The notes below the pieces were generated by a model. The model ran no database searches, was not told the origin of the DNA, and saw only the letters and a program-made list of their open reading frames with translations. Of a stretch of DNA of 64,000 nucleotides, positions 1-11,260 are shown piece by piece; position 1 is the stretch's first letter, and every line of letters starts with the position of its first letter. The stretch lies in contig JAWZYV010012540.1 of assembly GCA_038373885.1 (NCBI GenBank), forward strand, positions 575,579 to 639,578, written 5' to 3'. The position numbers and the translations under genes were made by a program. The DNA is from Cheiracanthium punctorium (Eukaryota > Arthropoda > Arachnida > Araneae > Cheiracanthiidae).

Positions 1-435
1 AGTGTGCCGCGTTTGTCTTTCTTAATCCATAAAATACATGTTTGGAATAAAAATCTATATTAAAATTGCCTACTAGCACTATTTTACAATCTTCGCCAGG
101 CATATTTTAACTATACGTTCCTAGTTTCTAGCCAAATTCGGAAGATATTGCCAAGCTTGATTCGGTTTTGAAGTTATTTTTTGGCAACAAACATGGCGAT
201 CAATTATCAAAAATTGCAAACTTTGTGCGACTTTCAAGATTTTAATTCCCCCCCCCCCACACACACACACACACAATCTCTGATTTATCTGGCAAACACA
301 TTTCAAAAGATCTTCACCGTGACAGTTCATGACTACAAAATCTGTCGACAAATCATGTCTACAAAACCTGTCTACAAATCATGTCTACAAAGTCGCGTAG
401 ACAAAAAGCTGGAACTGAACGAAATAACACCATAG
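1..435 (-). repeat. Helitron-derived repeat (Hel-A family), cut by window edge
   Basis: This stretch is a diverged copy of 17,800-18,182 and, in the opposite orientation, of part of 35,030-35,300. Shared words include the run around 'aaaattgcaaac' and 'tgtgcgactttcaagat'. The 35-kb copy lies inside an element with Helitron-like ends (34,842-36,455), so I place this family with non-autonomous Helitrons by inference. It contains a C-run followed by a (CA)n tract at about 248-276. Small open frames here are not genes: they read through repeat sequence and are not conserved as protein between copies. Confidence 0.6.
247..276. repeat. poly-C / (CA)n microsatellite
   Basis: About ten C residues run straight into eight or nine CA dinucleotides inside the Hel-A copy. 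The homologous copy at 18,050 lacks the tract, so it expanded after the copies separated. Confidence 0.9.
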
Positions 436-1115
436 AGCTAAAAAAAAAGGCCAATGTTAGTAGGATTGCAGTTCCAGCTCACTAAAGCCTGCATGTTTAA
501 ATTGCAGTAAAAGAAAGTCATATTTTCGTACTCTGAAACAAGAGACTTAAATTATTATAAACTTATCTTTATTACCGATTGATTATTAAACTTCTCCTAA
601 CCCGTCTTCCGTGTCTATTTATTCTTGCATAAATAATAGTAAGAAACGAAGCATGACAAAATTTATTTTAGCTAAAGTTTCATGAATTTTTTAAAAAACA
701 AACACAATCTTCTTTAGACTAAGCGTAATATATGCAATTATAGGTTATGAATTCGAATTTAACTTTAATTCAAACACTGTTATAACTTATTCATCGCACA
801 CTTTCTAAAATTTATCATCACTAACGCTTCCCAAAACAAGTTGTCACTTAGAAATCACATTCAATTAGTTCAACTATGTGACATTTTGAAAAGAAAAACT
901 TTTTTTTCATCCCTTGGCCAAATTTCTTTAGCTATTACCTTTAAAATAATAGCAGTGACGTGACTGCAATCAGCCTGAATAAAAAGGAAGAGCCTTAATC
1001 AACTGACAAAATTATGAATCACATCGACAATGCGTGACGGTTGATACACCTTCCCTACTTCATAATGCATTAGTAGAAATGCACGGTGTAATATCAACGA
1101 TGGTTTTTGTTTTGA
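436..1115. other. no recognisable feature
   Basis: AT-rich sequence without long open frames, terminal repeats or repeated words shared with the rest of the window. I see nothing in it that supports a gene. Confidence 0.5.
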
Positions 1116-1118
1116 AAG

Positions 1119-1370
1119 TATAAAAGAATGTTTTGGGCAATATTCCAGATGTTAGTCTATTTGGCTCAGTTCTTGCCAGCAATACAATGTGCTAAACAAC
1201 AAACAGAATGTGGGTACAGGTTTGAAGAATTACAGTTGTAGCCCTTAAGACAGGCTCTTGGAAGAAGAACCAAAAATATTCGAAATAGAAACATGCTTGT
1301 TTGGTTTAATGGAATGCTAAGTGCTTTATGGAATAATTCAACAGGAGTATGACTGATGAAACTGGTAAGT
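1119..1370 (+). promoter_or_regulatory. possible TATA promoter with short first exon
   Basis: A TATA-like TATAAAAG lies at 1,119-1,126. An initiator-like TTAGTC follows about 33 bases later (1,152-1,157). An ATG at 1,349 opens a five-codon reading frame that runs into a perfect splice-donor match, G|GTAAGT, at 1,364-1,370. That order is what a short first coding exon would look like. Each element alone is common by chance in AT-rich DNA, and I found no second exon in the window. Transcript data would decide. Confidence 0.2.
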
Positions 1371-1894
1371 ACAGTTGCCTTTTATTGGTACATTTTTGTT
1401 ACTATAGTAATGCTTGATTTTCAGTCAAAAGAAAAAAAAAAAAAAAAAAAAAAAAAGCAAGAAAAAGGTTTACGTGCCAGTATTGTTTCATATTTTAATC
1501 GTGTAAATGCTAAATATTAATACTGACAAGGTAATTGAGCAGTCAAATAACTCAATTGATGGAAAATAAAATTAATTGGTTTACTTTTTAATTTTGTTTC
1601 CATAATTGAATATGATGCTACTGAATGTGGTATTGTTCCAAGATTTTATTTAGAAATCAATATTTCTTAAATGATCACTCACTCATAGATTACGTAAGTT
1701 TTCCAATAATTTTTATCAGATATATGTGTCATAATTCCGATAAAATCGTAATGATGCTAATAATGAATAAAACAAAATGTTTTATGAATAAATTTTTATT
1801 ATCCTTACTATATACATTTACGATTTGTAAAAGCTTCAATATTTTAACATGAAGTAATCGAAAAGCAAATAGAAACAAATATCTATCTACCTAC

Positions 1895-1927
<33 letters not shown>

Positions 1928-2227
1928 ACATTTTTTAAATATAATACAAAAATTAATAAAAAAAATATAAAGAATTTTTAATAATTAATAATAAAAAAAA
2001 GTTTTCCTGAATAAACTTTCATATCTTTGAGCAGTTAATTTTAGAAGTGATATTTATTCTGTATTTATTTAACTATTTTCGATATAACTATGGATTTGTG
2101 TTAAAATAAGTTTTTTAATTTGTCATTTTTTTCACGTGCACGAATTAGTTTTATCGAATTAATATTTAATTTCTTTAAAATTTTTATCCATAAATCTGTA
2201 AAAATTAGACAAAATTTTATTATTTTA
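1371..2227. other. AT-rich DNA with poly-A and (TATC)n tracts, no gene
   Basis: Holds an A-run at about 1,432-1,456 and a TATC/TACC/TA simple repeat at about 1,883-1,926. The 75-codon frame at 1,625-1,852 is low-complexity and matches no family I know. Nothing else is recognisable. Confidence 0.5.
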
Positions 2228-3440
2228 CCAGCTTTTTGCCCTTTCTTTGCACAGTAGGAAACGAAAATTTTTCTTACCGTGTAATCAGAATTGATTCCAG
2301 AGATGTGGAATGTGAAAAAAAAGCAAAATTGTTTGACTCTTGACGTAAAGCTTGTGTCATAAGTACTAACCTGAGATTATTGCAAACATTACAAAAAACT
2401 ATGTCGGTATCATTCGCGATCAAAAAAGGAAAAGCTTGACAGTATGCAGAGAAAACTCCTCACTTTCAAAATGTCCTATTTTTACATCATACTGTTTTTT
2501 AGACTTAAAGCATTTAGTTTAAGTTATTAGCTCAGACACAACATTATGTGGACAACCGTTTTATTTTATAATTAAAAATCACAGGTGTAAATGGGACTTA
2601 AAGTATGAAACATTCTTTATAAAACGTGACATCTTAATAAGGAGAATGACAGTTGTTGCCATGGAAAATCATGTGCGCCTATGTCGTTTGCAAAATAAGA
2701 TATGATTTTGTTTTACTCTTGTTATTAGAAATTGAACTTTAATCGGGTAGTTCAGATTCAAATAAAAGTAAACTTAATCCAGATAATAAATCCAGAAAAT
2801 AAATCCAGGCTACCATTACTTAGAGGAAAGGGTCTGGATTTATGAATTTGTGCGAATATACGTTTCTTGTAAAAAGTTCTCACTGTGACGTAAGGACCAT
2901 ATGTTAAAATAAAGGTCTGAATGTGCATTTTATCTTTAAAACACATTTGGACTGATCAATTTAAAGATGCTACAGTTTGAAAATTCGTAAATGATACATA
3001 ACCTAATATTAATCATTGGCACCTCGGTTATTCGGAAAATAAAGAATTTATTCATGGCTTGATATTTTTAAGGCAGAATCTATTAATCTGACTGATCTGA
3101 ATGGATTTCGGATGCGGGTTTACACTCGTGACATCAAAGTGACTCTTACCATTTAAAACTCTGAACCACGTTTGAAATTATTTCTATTTTTTCCTTTTCT
3201 CAAATGCAAAGTTTTCATATTTGTGTTACCATGACATCGGAATCCAAAACATGATCCGTAAATGGGTAAATAAATAAACTTTACCCAATAAATAAACTTA
3301 ACTGCACAGCACGTAATTGAATTTTAAATACTACTTCGTTCTGAAATTCGTAAAAAAATCTCCTAATTTACATTTTTATTTTGTCTGAATTTTAAAAGAG
3401 GGATGAATGTACATTTTATATTCTGACCAAATTATAAAAC
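2228..3440 (-). mobile_element. degraded Helitron (Hel-B family)
   Basis: The left end aligns with the 3' terminus of the Helitrons at 54,885 and 56,709: the CTAG terminus has become CCAG and the following 'GCCCGTTCTTCGCACGG' hairpin is mutated. Downstream shared blocks include 'ttgattccagagatgtggaat' at about 2,291, 'aactatgtcgg' at about 2,397 and 'aaaatctcctaattta' at about 3,356, in the same order as in 56,709-58,260. The 5' (TC) end is not found. No Rep/helicase reading frame remains, so this is a non-autonomous relic. Confidence 0.6.
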
Positions 3441-4133
3441 ACTAGTGGTCGCCCAGTGGTCGAAATTCGACAGTAATATATTAAACCTCAGTATAGTAAT
3501 TGCTTATACCTCTATAATAATTGCTTATAACGTTTTTTTTTTTAAATTTTGTACTATTACGTCAGCTGTGAGTGTATACAAATACGTCATTATGCATTTA
3601 TTTTCCAGTTATTTGAAAAGTGTGAACAATAGGAGAAATGGGATATAATTTAGCTAAGTCATATTTAAAAAATGGCAAAGCGTATTTTGACACATTTCCC
3701 TGTTTCTTTTATTTATTTTATTGCTTTACTGGCCAGGTTTCTTCAAGGCTGCACAGTTATTTCGTCTGTCTTTTTCAAAGTGTATAAAATTAAAAAAAAT
3801 TAATATAAAATGTCAAACCATGGAATGATCGAACACTACTTTTCTTGTACGCACAATTGAAAAACTAGCTGTCTAGCAATAATATTCAATTTTTTCGAAT
3901 GTTTGTCCTTTGAGACTTACTTATTGTCATCGCAAATACAGGTATAATTGGAAATTGGTTTCTTTTGAGAGGTAAGTGAAAAGATAAAAAAAACTCCGGA
4001 ATATGTTGCACGTGGGACATATTCCGAATTGTACCGCTTGGGGAGTTGTACCGCTGATGATGAATTTAATCCACGGCCGCGAAATGGTAGGGAGGGAGAC
4101 AATCATAGAAGAACCCTGCGGTCTTGCAAAGGG
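3441..4133. other. no gene; left flank of the hAT-B element
   Basis: AT-rich DNA with a small inverted repeat at about 3,997-4,027 (arms GGAATATGT / ACATATTCC). From about 3,990 the composition becomes more GC-rich and continues after the hAT insertion at 5,648, so these two pieces were once joined. I do not recognise the interrupted sequence. Confidence 0.4.
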
Positions 4134-5647
4134 CAGAGTTGGGCAAAATACACCGAAAATGTATTTTCGATACAAAACACAAAATACATTGATTCAAACA
4201 TTAAAATACAAAATACAATATACTTCATGAATTTAAAAAAAATGCAAAATACAAAATACATGTATTTTCAAAATACATACAAAATACAAAATACATGTAA
4301 AATTTTTAAAGCGTTTGAATTGAGAAAAAGCTAAATTTTCCACCAAAGATCTCAGTTTATTTTATTTAAATACATTTTAATAAGAATAACAAAAACAATC
4401 TTAATAGTTGTGTTGAGGAAGAGGTGCTGTTTGTTTTTTTAAAACGTTGCCTTTCAAAATTTTACCTTTATATCAATAAGTTCCGAAACAGACCATTTCT
4501 GAGAAATTGCATTAATGCTCAAAACGCAATGAAAACTATGCAATTTCAGAATCTGAACAATGAATAGTCGTTTGTTTCAAAATCGTTCATAAAAACTTTA
4601 ATTTCCAAAAGTCTTAGTGTGTAAAATAAACCTCTACATACAATATTTATTATTTATTGATTTCAGTTGAACGTTTGAATATAAATACTCAGCTAAATCA
4701 CAGCCTAAAAAAAATTCAAGTTTTGTCTTTCAGTGAGTTTTCGAATTTCTCTTAAATTTAAATATTTTGCACGCTATCTAAGTTTTTAGCTTCCATAACT
4801 GACGCTGTTCCTTACATTTTTCATTTCCATCTACAGAAAAAATTTGGAAAAATTTAAAATTAAAAATATCACAAAAGGTTTCAAAATCATCTAGAATGGA
4901 AATTTAATCAAATTTCACCCCATCATATCACGGGAAGCTGTCGCTCTAATGGTCTGGAATTGGGGGTATTTTACTCCATATGTAACCGAATGCTCCTTAA
5001 AACCCCTTAAAAAGTCCTCCACTTAAGGCATCTCCCCCCCTAAGGCTGACAGCCTTGGGGTATCTTTGACCACAATAACCAAAAATTCATTATACTACTG
5101 CAGAAATACTAGCAACCTTATTTTTCTAGAACTTAGCAACACATTTCAAAAATTCCCTTAAAGAATTTAATAAATACTACCCAAAAATGTTTTTACTACT
5201 TTTGATTTCATATACAGTGGGAATCTACAAGAAACATTCCTAGACCAAATATACTGATTCTGTTTTAAACAGGAGTATGAAATGCTTCTCTTTCCCTTTC
5301 CTGTTCAGTTAAATTTAAAGATTACAAGAGATCCTAACATTTCTTCCGTGACAATAACTACGGGTAAATCCGGTGCAGCTCATAAATTACATCAACAGAG
5401 GGGAAAAGTAAAAATCAGTAATTTTATGATTTTATTTGCACATGCTATGTGAGCAATCTGTGATGTTACGATTATTTTAATGTCAGAATACAAAATGTAT
5501 TTTTTGTATTTTGAAAATATAAAATACAATGAAAATGTATTTTAAAATACACTCTCAAAATACTTTGTTTTTGGCGAGAGAAATTACAAAATACAAGTTA
5601 CAAATGTATTTTGAAAATACATGTATTAGCGATACTGCCCAACTCTG
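4134..5647. mobile_element. hAT-B, non-autonomous hAT element with 8-bp TSD
   Basis: Both ends read CAGAGTTGGGCA in inverted orientation (4,134 onward and complement of 5,636-5,647). The ends are flanked by a perfect 8-bp direct repeat GCAAAGGG (4,126-4,133 and 5,648-5,655). Length 1,514 bp. An 8-bp duplication and CA..TG ends are hallmarks of hAT transposition. Sub-terminal regions are packed with 'aaaatacaaaatac' and 'gtattttgaaaatac' subrepeats, as hAT transposase-binding regions often are. No transposase frame is present. A terminal fragment of the same family lies at 36,921. Confidence 0.85.
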
Positions 5648-5655
5648 GCAAAGGG

Positions 5656-5835
5656 ACAGCGGTAGCATGTTTTCGAGGAGGCCCTACAGCGATGGCCGGA
5701 CCCAGTGATGTTTTTTGATGTCTCAAAAAGTCTCAGCAGTAGCATATTTTCGATGCCCCCCCTCCCCTCCACAGCGATAGCCAGACCCAGTGATGTTCTT
5801 TGGGTGTCGCAAAGACCAGCGGTAGCATATTTTCG
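5656..5835. repeat. imperfect tandem duplication, ~100-bp unit
   Basis: The words 'agcggtagcat.ttttcga' and 'cagcgat.gcc.gacccagtgatgtt' occur twice in order, followed by a partial third copy. Sequence outside the hAT-B insertion; its identity is unknown. Confidence 0.7.
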
Positions 5836-5937
5836 AGGAGAGCAAGATATGGTTTCCGGTGCAACTCGCCCCTCGATTTGATTGATAGTTGTTGGCGCAG
5901 GTGCAATTGATCCGCGTCCCTTTGTATTACTTAAGTT

Positions 5938-6070
5938 TCTGATCATTAAAGCTATGCAATTAACTTCCAACACTAACATATGTCGTGGCAAACTATGGTA
6001 CTTTTCGGTTCTGATCAGTAAAACTATGCAATTAACTTTCAACACTAACATATGTGGTGTCAAACTTTCG
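5938..6070. repeat. 72-bp tandem duplication
   Basis: Two copies beginning 'ctgatca.taaa.ctatgcaat' at 5,938 and about 6,010, sharing 'aacactaacatatgt', about 90% alike by eye. No coding potential. Confidence 0.75.
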
Positions 6071-6075
6071 TAATT

Positions 6076-6473
6076 TTCGATTAGCCGTGCGTAAATCCCA
6101 CCAATTTTTTCTTGGCAACATTAAAAGACTACTTCTAAAACATCGTTATTCCCCAAAACAAAACCGAAAATGTTAATCAGCATACAAGAAAAGTACTTAT
6201 ATACAAATTACAATGTATAAAAGTATCACTAAAAAGAAATTTGCATGCTTATTGAATTAATCGTCTGCTAAAAATATGGAAATGGAAAAAACATATGGAA
6301 TTAAATTAAAATTCCAAAATATAGAAATGCGGATGAAAGAACTCTGTAATGGAAACGATGCTCACTGATTCCCGTTAGGTTTGTTTGCATTTGGCGCATG
6401 TTTCAATTATTTGGCTTTTTATCGGCTGAATGAAAATTATCCAAACCATTAACAGTCAAAAAACTCAAAAACT
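6076..6473. other. no recognisable feature
   Basis: AT-rich, no repeats shared with the rest of the window and no plausible frame. Confidence 0.4.
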
Positions 6474-6481
6474 CTACTGGG

Positions 6482-6654
6482 CAGTGGCGTAGCCAAGGGG
6501 AGGTGTTAGGGGGGGTGTCATAATGCCCCATGTGGAATTTTTCGCCATACAAAATGTATATTTTTCACTCCTTTATTCCACACACGTATACATATATATG
6601 AATTGCAGTAGTCGTACCCCCCCCCCGCATGAAAAATTTCTGGCTACGCCACTG
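6482..6654. mobile_element. hAT-type MITE, 173 bp
   Basis: Terminal inverted repeats CAGTGGCGTAGCCA / TGGCTACGCCACTG enclose 173 bp. The flanking 8-bp direct repeat CTACTGGG is perfect (6,474-6,481 and 6,655-6,662). The 'CAGTGGCGTAGC' tip is common in hAT MITEs of animals. The MITE at 39,902-40,071 resembles it at both ends. Confidence 0.9.
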
Positions 6655-6662
6655 CTACTGGG

Positions 6663-8806
6663 TAATTATGGATTTTACTGTCATCATGGCAAATTATTTT
6701 ATCGTAGCTATGATATGTTCTCAGTTCACCATGTATTTTATTAAGTATAGCAGTATTAACAAAAGTACAATCATCATTTTTAAGGGCTAAAACAACTGAC
6801 TTCAATATGTTATCCGAGAGTATGTTTTGTCGGAAATATTTCCATACACCTCATTAACAATGTAATATTATTTTCATCTCCTATTAATTGCTGATTTATT
6901 TCGATAATATTTTCACTAAAAATTGCCGAAAAAGTTTGCAAATTTTGTTGGAATATTATAACCCTATTGTATCGTTAAGACTTAATGCTGTTATTTCAAA
7001 ATGGACACAACAATGGAACCATCATCCGACTTGGCGTAAAATATTGCTCGCCAATTTACTTCTCTAATTATTTTACAGTGAAAGAACATATACACAAAAA
7101 TTTTATCATTCGCACAACCACCTCCATACGATTTTTTAAGTGTACCGAATTTCGTGCTCATCCGTTGGCTCAATGTGGGCAAAAGGGGCACAAAGATTTT
7201 CCTTAGCCTATTTATATATACATAGATTCTGACGGATAGATTTTAAAATATGACAATTTAAAAATTATTTCTCGAAAATTTCTGGTAAATGTGGAATTGC
7301 TTTGGAAAAATCTCAAAAATCAGTAAAAAATGTTAAACATTTAGAGCAAATTGTTTTTGAAAGAAAATTTTCTTTTTCACCCGATGATATTCGGTCGTTT
7401 ACTTGTGGATTTTATTTTGGAGATAATCTCAAAATGGCTGAATATCATTAATAATGTAATTTTGAGAGATCCCGTAGAAGAGCTTTAAATTCTATTTAAA
7501 GCCTTAAATGAAGAATGACCATGTGTAATTGTTTACATACTTAATGAATTGTGCTTGAAATGAGTTAATGTCGCTGAACTGCAATAGACCGTTATCTATT
7601 GGAATTCTTTTGAGTGCTCCTGTAGAACTATAAATGATACTGATACTATTTTCCATGGGCAACTTCATTTTGTAATCCTTAATAACATACATCATTTTTT
7701 TTAAATTCGAAATAACCGAATATCTAAAAAATACGCTTTAAAGAATGACTGCCCATAATGAATAATGTATTGGAATTCTCCTGGTTTTACTCCTGTAGAA
7801 GAACTGAAATGCTACGTGCACTTTATTCAATAAGGTACATGGTACAGTACACATGAATAACATACATAATTTTCGTAGTAATTGATGTTTATTTGCTGCA
7901 GTTATAACACAGGCGGATTGACAGCCAGGCGAGCGGACAGATAATCTGAAATCATGAACCCTTTTCAATCTTGTAAGAAAGTATTAAAACATGAGTTTCT
8001 TGCGACAAAAACGTTTATAAGCTATAATTAGAAATGCATAGAAATTATTCATTTCCATTTACCCCAAAGAACAAAAGTCTATAGGGGTGAATGTGGAACA
8101 CCATTTAATTCAGCAGCAACAATCAGCAATTTTCTTTCTTTTTTTTATCAGCAATTTTCTTTCTTTTTTTTTAAAGCTTAAACTTATATGTTGCTGTTAA
8201 CTTCCTAAATGAATAATGAGAGCAGTTGAATACACGTACTTTCCCTTTATAGCTGCGCTACAACAAGAAATTCACGAAAGTTTAACTTTGAAAATCATTT
8301 TTTTTTTTTTACAATTACATTATCAATTGATGATCATTCAACGATCAACTATTCCGTAAACGTAAAATCCCTTCATCCTTTTATCAATGTGAATTTTTAA
8401 AGATTTACAAGAAATGTAGTTCCTTGAGTAATGCCTTGAGTAATTAAATTACGCAACAAAATATTAAAAATGGCACAACTTTCTTGAGACAAATTATAAA
8501 AAAAAGAATTATGTTCCGTTTAAAAGGTCTTTTTAAATTGATTCTTCAAAAAGCACAATAGTTTCAGTTTGATTGAAAATAAAATTTTTGAAATTGCATG
8601 GTACTGTGAAACCCATGCCGATTAGTTAAAAAAGTTTTAGGACTTTTCCAAAAGCTGCCCTGAGTTTTAAAATTATTGAAATTTTCTTAAAAACCTGAGT
8701 ATTTTAAATTTAAAGACTTGTAAAGAGCAATAAAGTTTAAATGTAGTGCTAAACTTTTAGTTTAGAATATTTTATGCCGTGTAAAACAGGGGGTTAGCCA
8801 TGAGAA
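6663..8806. other. no gene; one 25-bp tandem duplication
   Basis: About 2.1 kb of AT-rich sequence. Open frames of 60-76 codons on either strand match nothing I know. A 25-bp unit ('atcagcaattttctttct...') is duplicated at 8,122-8,171. I see no terminal repeats. Confidence 0.45.
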
Positions 8807-8858
8807 TACAGGTTGTCCGAAATTAAACGGTATTTTAAATTTGTCTATGCGTAAAACT

Positions 8859-9008
8859 ATTGTTGAGATAAAATAAATAAAAACTTTGTGGAAACACACA
8901 CACACATAAAATGTTATAAGAAGTTTTTTTACAAAGTTTTTATTTATTTTATCATTTAACACCAATATTTTGAGTGTTTTTTTCGTATTGTTGAGATAGT
9001 TATGAAAT
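8859..9008 (-). repeat. hairpin repeat (PLE-like) insert with 12-bp TSD
   Basis: The 12-mer ATTGTTGAGATA appears at 8,859-8,870 and 8,997-9,008 on either side of a 126-bp insert; the right inverted repeat of the same mariner (near 9,515) has the uninterrupted site. The insert is largely self-complementary ('aaataaataaaaactttgt' against 'acaaagtttttatttattt') and is a short, reverse-oriented relative of 33,719-33,960. A 12-bp duplication of this kind suggests retro-insertion rather than cut-and-paste transposition. Confidence 0.65.
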
Positions 9009-9162
9009 TTTGTGCTGGACATAATGAAGGCATGGGAGTTTGCTTGAGCAAAAAAAAAAAAAAAAGAAAAAAAAAGAAAAGAAAGTTCTAATGTTCGCCA
9101 CCAGGGGGCGTTTTTAATGAATTACACATATAGCATACATTTACGATAATTTACAAATATTA

Positions 9163-9405
9163 TTACAACAAAACATGTTCAACATGACGGCCATCATTGT
9201 CAGATACCATCTGGAATCGTAAGAGAGCATGGTCAACAGCTGACTGCAGTGCGTTCGAGGAAATGTTGCGAACATGTTGTGAAATACTGTCTTTAAGATC
9301 AGCAAATTTCTTGGATCGTCACGACTCACCAAATGTTTCATACCTCCCCTCCACCCATGTAACTCCCCCAAAGCCAAAAGTCGCATGGATTGAGGTTTGG
9401 GGACC
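9163..9405 (-). pseudogene. mariner-type transposase, C-terminal remnant
   Basis: On the minus strand a frame reads SPNLNPCDFWLWG (about 9,367-9,405), the signature around the third catalytic residue of mariner-like (DD34D) transposases, then jumps by a small indel and deletion to LKDSISQHVRNISSNAL and DNDGRHVEHVLL before a stop at 9,163-9,165. The latter is a typical mariner-like C-terminus. An in-frame TGA replaces a likely Arg codon near 9,331. The N-terminal helix-turn-helix and the first two catalytic residues are gone, so no enzyme can be made. The adjacent inverted repeats show that this is the element's own gene, internally deleted. Confidence 0.75.
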
Positions 9406-9573
9406 GCCCTTGAACGCCCCCTGGTTTCGAATATTTGAACTAATTTTTTTTATTTGCTCAAACAAAGTCCCATACCTTCATTATGTCCGATACAAAATTT
9501 CATAACTTTCTCAACAATAGTTTCGTCTGAAGACAACTTTAAAATAGGGTCGTTTAATTTCGGACAACCGGTA

Positions 9574-10234
9574 TTTCGGGACGAGGGAATAAGAAAGAGT
9601 CGTGAGTAAATATAAACGGAATTTCTGCACGACATTAAGCTTTAAAGCCAGCGCAAACTTGAGGGCGATTGCCGTACGCTGCAGGGTATGAAGGTAGCTT
9701 TTTAATGGTCAATTTCCACGTGCAGGCTTTGTAAAAGGGGGGAAACAGGGCAGGATGGAAAGATTTATAGGCTTTTAATGACCAGTCGGGATTCGCCAAC
9801 AAAGGATAACCCGTGAAACCTCAAAAGCACGCCAAACATACAATGGGGATACTTTTCTCCGCAATCTGTCTTGGCGATACGGAAAAATGCATTGAGTTCT
9901 CATTTTAGCGTACGGAAACGCATTGAAGTCTTCTCTGGCCTTCATGCTAATTAATACGAAAATTTCTTGTGTGTGTGTGTGCATGTGTGCGGAGGAGGCG
10001 ACATTGGATATTGATATTTATCCATTGCCTACGCCCGTGGTACAAAACAACAAGTTTCTGTATTAAAACCTTTCAATTCTTGGAATATTCAGCTTAACTG
10101 CCTGGAAACTATAATGAAAAATGATTTTCACTTACTTAAAAAATTAAAATAAGTAAATAAATGTATTTAAAAGTAGAGAGAAAGTTGGTGATTTTCATTT
10201 TGGAAAAAAAAAAAAAACTAAGAAAATCTGATAC
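9574..10234. other. no gene; short (GT)n tract
   Basis: Contains a (GT)n run at about 9,969-9,981 and A-rich runs. Nothing coding is recognisable. Confidence 0.4.
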
Positions 10235-10365
10235 ACTTTCAGATTTTAAATACGCACTGAAGTGCTATATATTAAAATCGTATCATAATCAGAGCGTCTT
10301 CCCCTTTTTCTTCCTTTATTCCATATTAAGTTGGAAAGTGTATCATTATTCATAAGTGTGTCGTA
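10235..10365 (-). repeat. Hel-A family end fragment
   Basis: Reverse complement of 21,540-21,670 and of 35,835-35,965: shared 'tttaaatacgcactgaagtg' and 'ccatattaagttggaaagtg'. It lies directly against the broken 3' side of BEL-1 and probably marks where that element was truncated. Confidence 0.65.
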
Positions 10366-10700
10366 TGCGATTCTTACCAGTTTTTCAAAACTACTAAATT
10401 TTGCTATATCTATTGGATTTTTAAGTTCTTCAATTACACACGCACATTGCAATATATCAGGATTCGTTCGATATTCTAACTGATCTTCATCAATGACTTC
10501 ATCAGGTTTTGGCCAAAATTCTGGTGGAAGGCTAAGCCACTTTGGCCCAAATAGCCATATTGGATCATTGATTAGTTTAGAAACTTTTGCTCCTCTCGAA
10601 ACAAAATCCTCGGGGTTGACCGCTCCTGGGCAGTGACGCCAATTTGTAGGTGAAGCTTTTGGATCTCTTCTACTCGATTTTTTACAAAGGGTTTAAACCA
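10366..10700 (-). pseudogene. BEL-1 pol, segment after RNase H (3' part)
   Basis: Minus-strand translation carries WRHCPGAVNPEDFVSRGA, the conserved BEL/Pao motif that follows the RNase H domain, then SKLINDPIWLFGPKWLSLPP. It is the direct continuation of the RNase H segment at 12,889-13,117; the two were parted by the non-LTR element. The reading ends near 10,366 where a Hel-A fragment begins, so integrase, the C-terminal domain and the 3' LTR are absent. Several frame breaks make this a pseudogene. Confidence 0.8.
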
Positions 10701-11260
10701 GGAAAAGATGCTGCCAGCTGCAAGAATTATAGACTTAATCACTAACATGCAACTCTGCAAGCTCATGGAGCGTATCATACACACTAGATTGATGGAGTGG
10801 GTTATACAGAACAATGTTTTGAAATTTTACCAAACCGCATATCGAGCCAAGCACAGTGCCGTCGATCAGCTGTTCTACCTTTGCCAGTCAGTGATTGACG
10901 GTTATCAAGAAAAGCCCCACAAGAAGACTACTATGGTCCGCCTAGACCTTTCTGCTGCTTTCGACAGAATATGGAGACAAAAATTAATAAACATCATTCA
11001 TGAAACGGGTATTTCATCAAACGCTCTGATCTGGATAAACGATTTCCTCAGGAAAAGATGTTTTAGAGTCAAAGTTAATGGTACCTTCTCAAGTACTCAC
11101 TATACGAAAGCAGGAGCACCGCAGGGCTCTGTGCGTAGGTAGCCCTCTTCTTTTGTACATGAATACGATCGACCCCTACTTAAGCAAAGACGTTAAAGTG
11201 GCATGCTACGCCGATGACATTGCAGTTTGGCATGCGCATACGAACTGGTAATCTCTCAGA
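10701..11260 (+). pseudogene. non-LTR reverse transcriptase (N-terminal part missing)
   Basis: Starts at PGKDAA (fingers region), shifts frame, then an open frame at about 10,730-11,142 carries CKLMERIIHTRLMEW, LDLSAAFDRIW (first catalytic Asp in the 'LDLSAAFD' block) and GAPQGSV. A further frameshift follows near 11,135. The YADDIAVW catalytic box is at about 11,206-11,229 in another frame. At least three frame changes and loss of the N-terminus make it non-functional. The thumb region up to about 12,060 is present only as short broken frames. Confidence 0.8.

Larger units (their letters stand above)
8809..9571 (-). mobile_element. dead mariner-type element with long terminal inverted repeats
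   Basis: Ends CAGGTTGTCCGAAATTAAAC (8,809) and the inverted CCGGTTGTCCGAAATTAAAC (to 9,571) abut TA on both sides (8,807-8,808 and 9,572-9,573), the target of Tc1/mariner elements. The inverted repeats extend about 130 bp inward, sharing 'actattgttgaga' and 'cataatgaaggtatggga'. The left one was later interrupted by a 126-bp insert (8,871-8,996). The remaining internal DNA encodes only the end of a transposase on the minus strand. Confidence 0.8.

Noticed and set aside
5626..6063. 145-codon minus-strand frame
   Set aside because: Made of two tandem duplications, no family resemblance; repetition explains the open frame.
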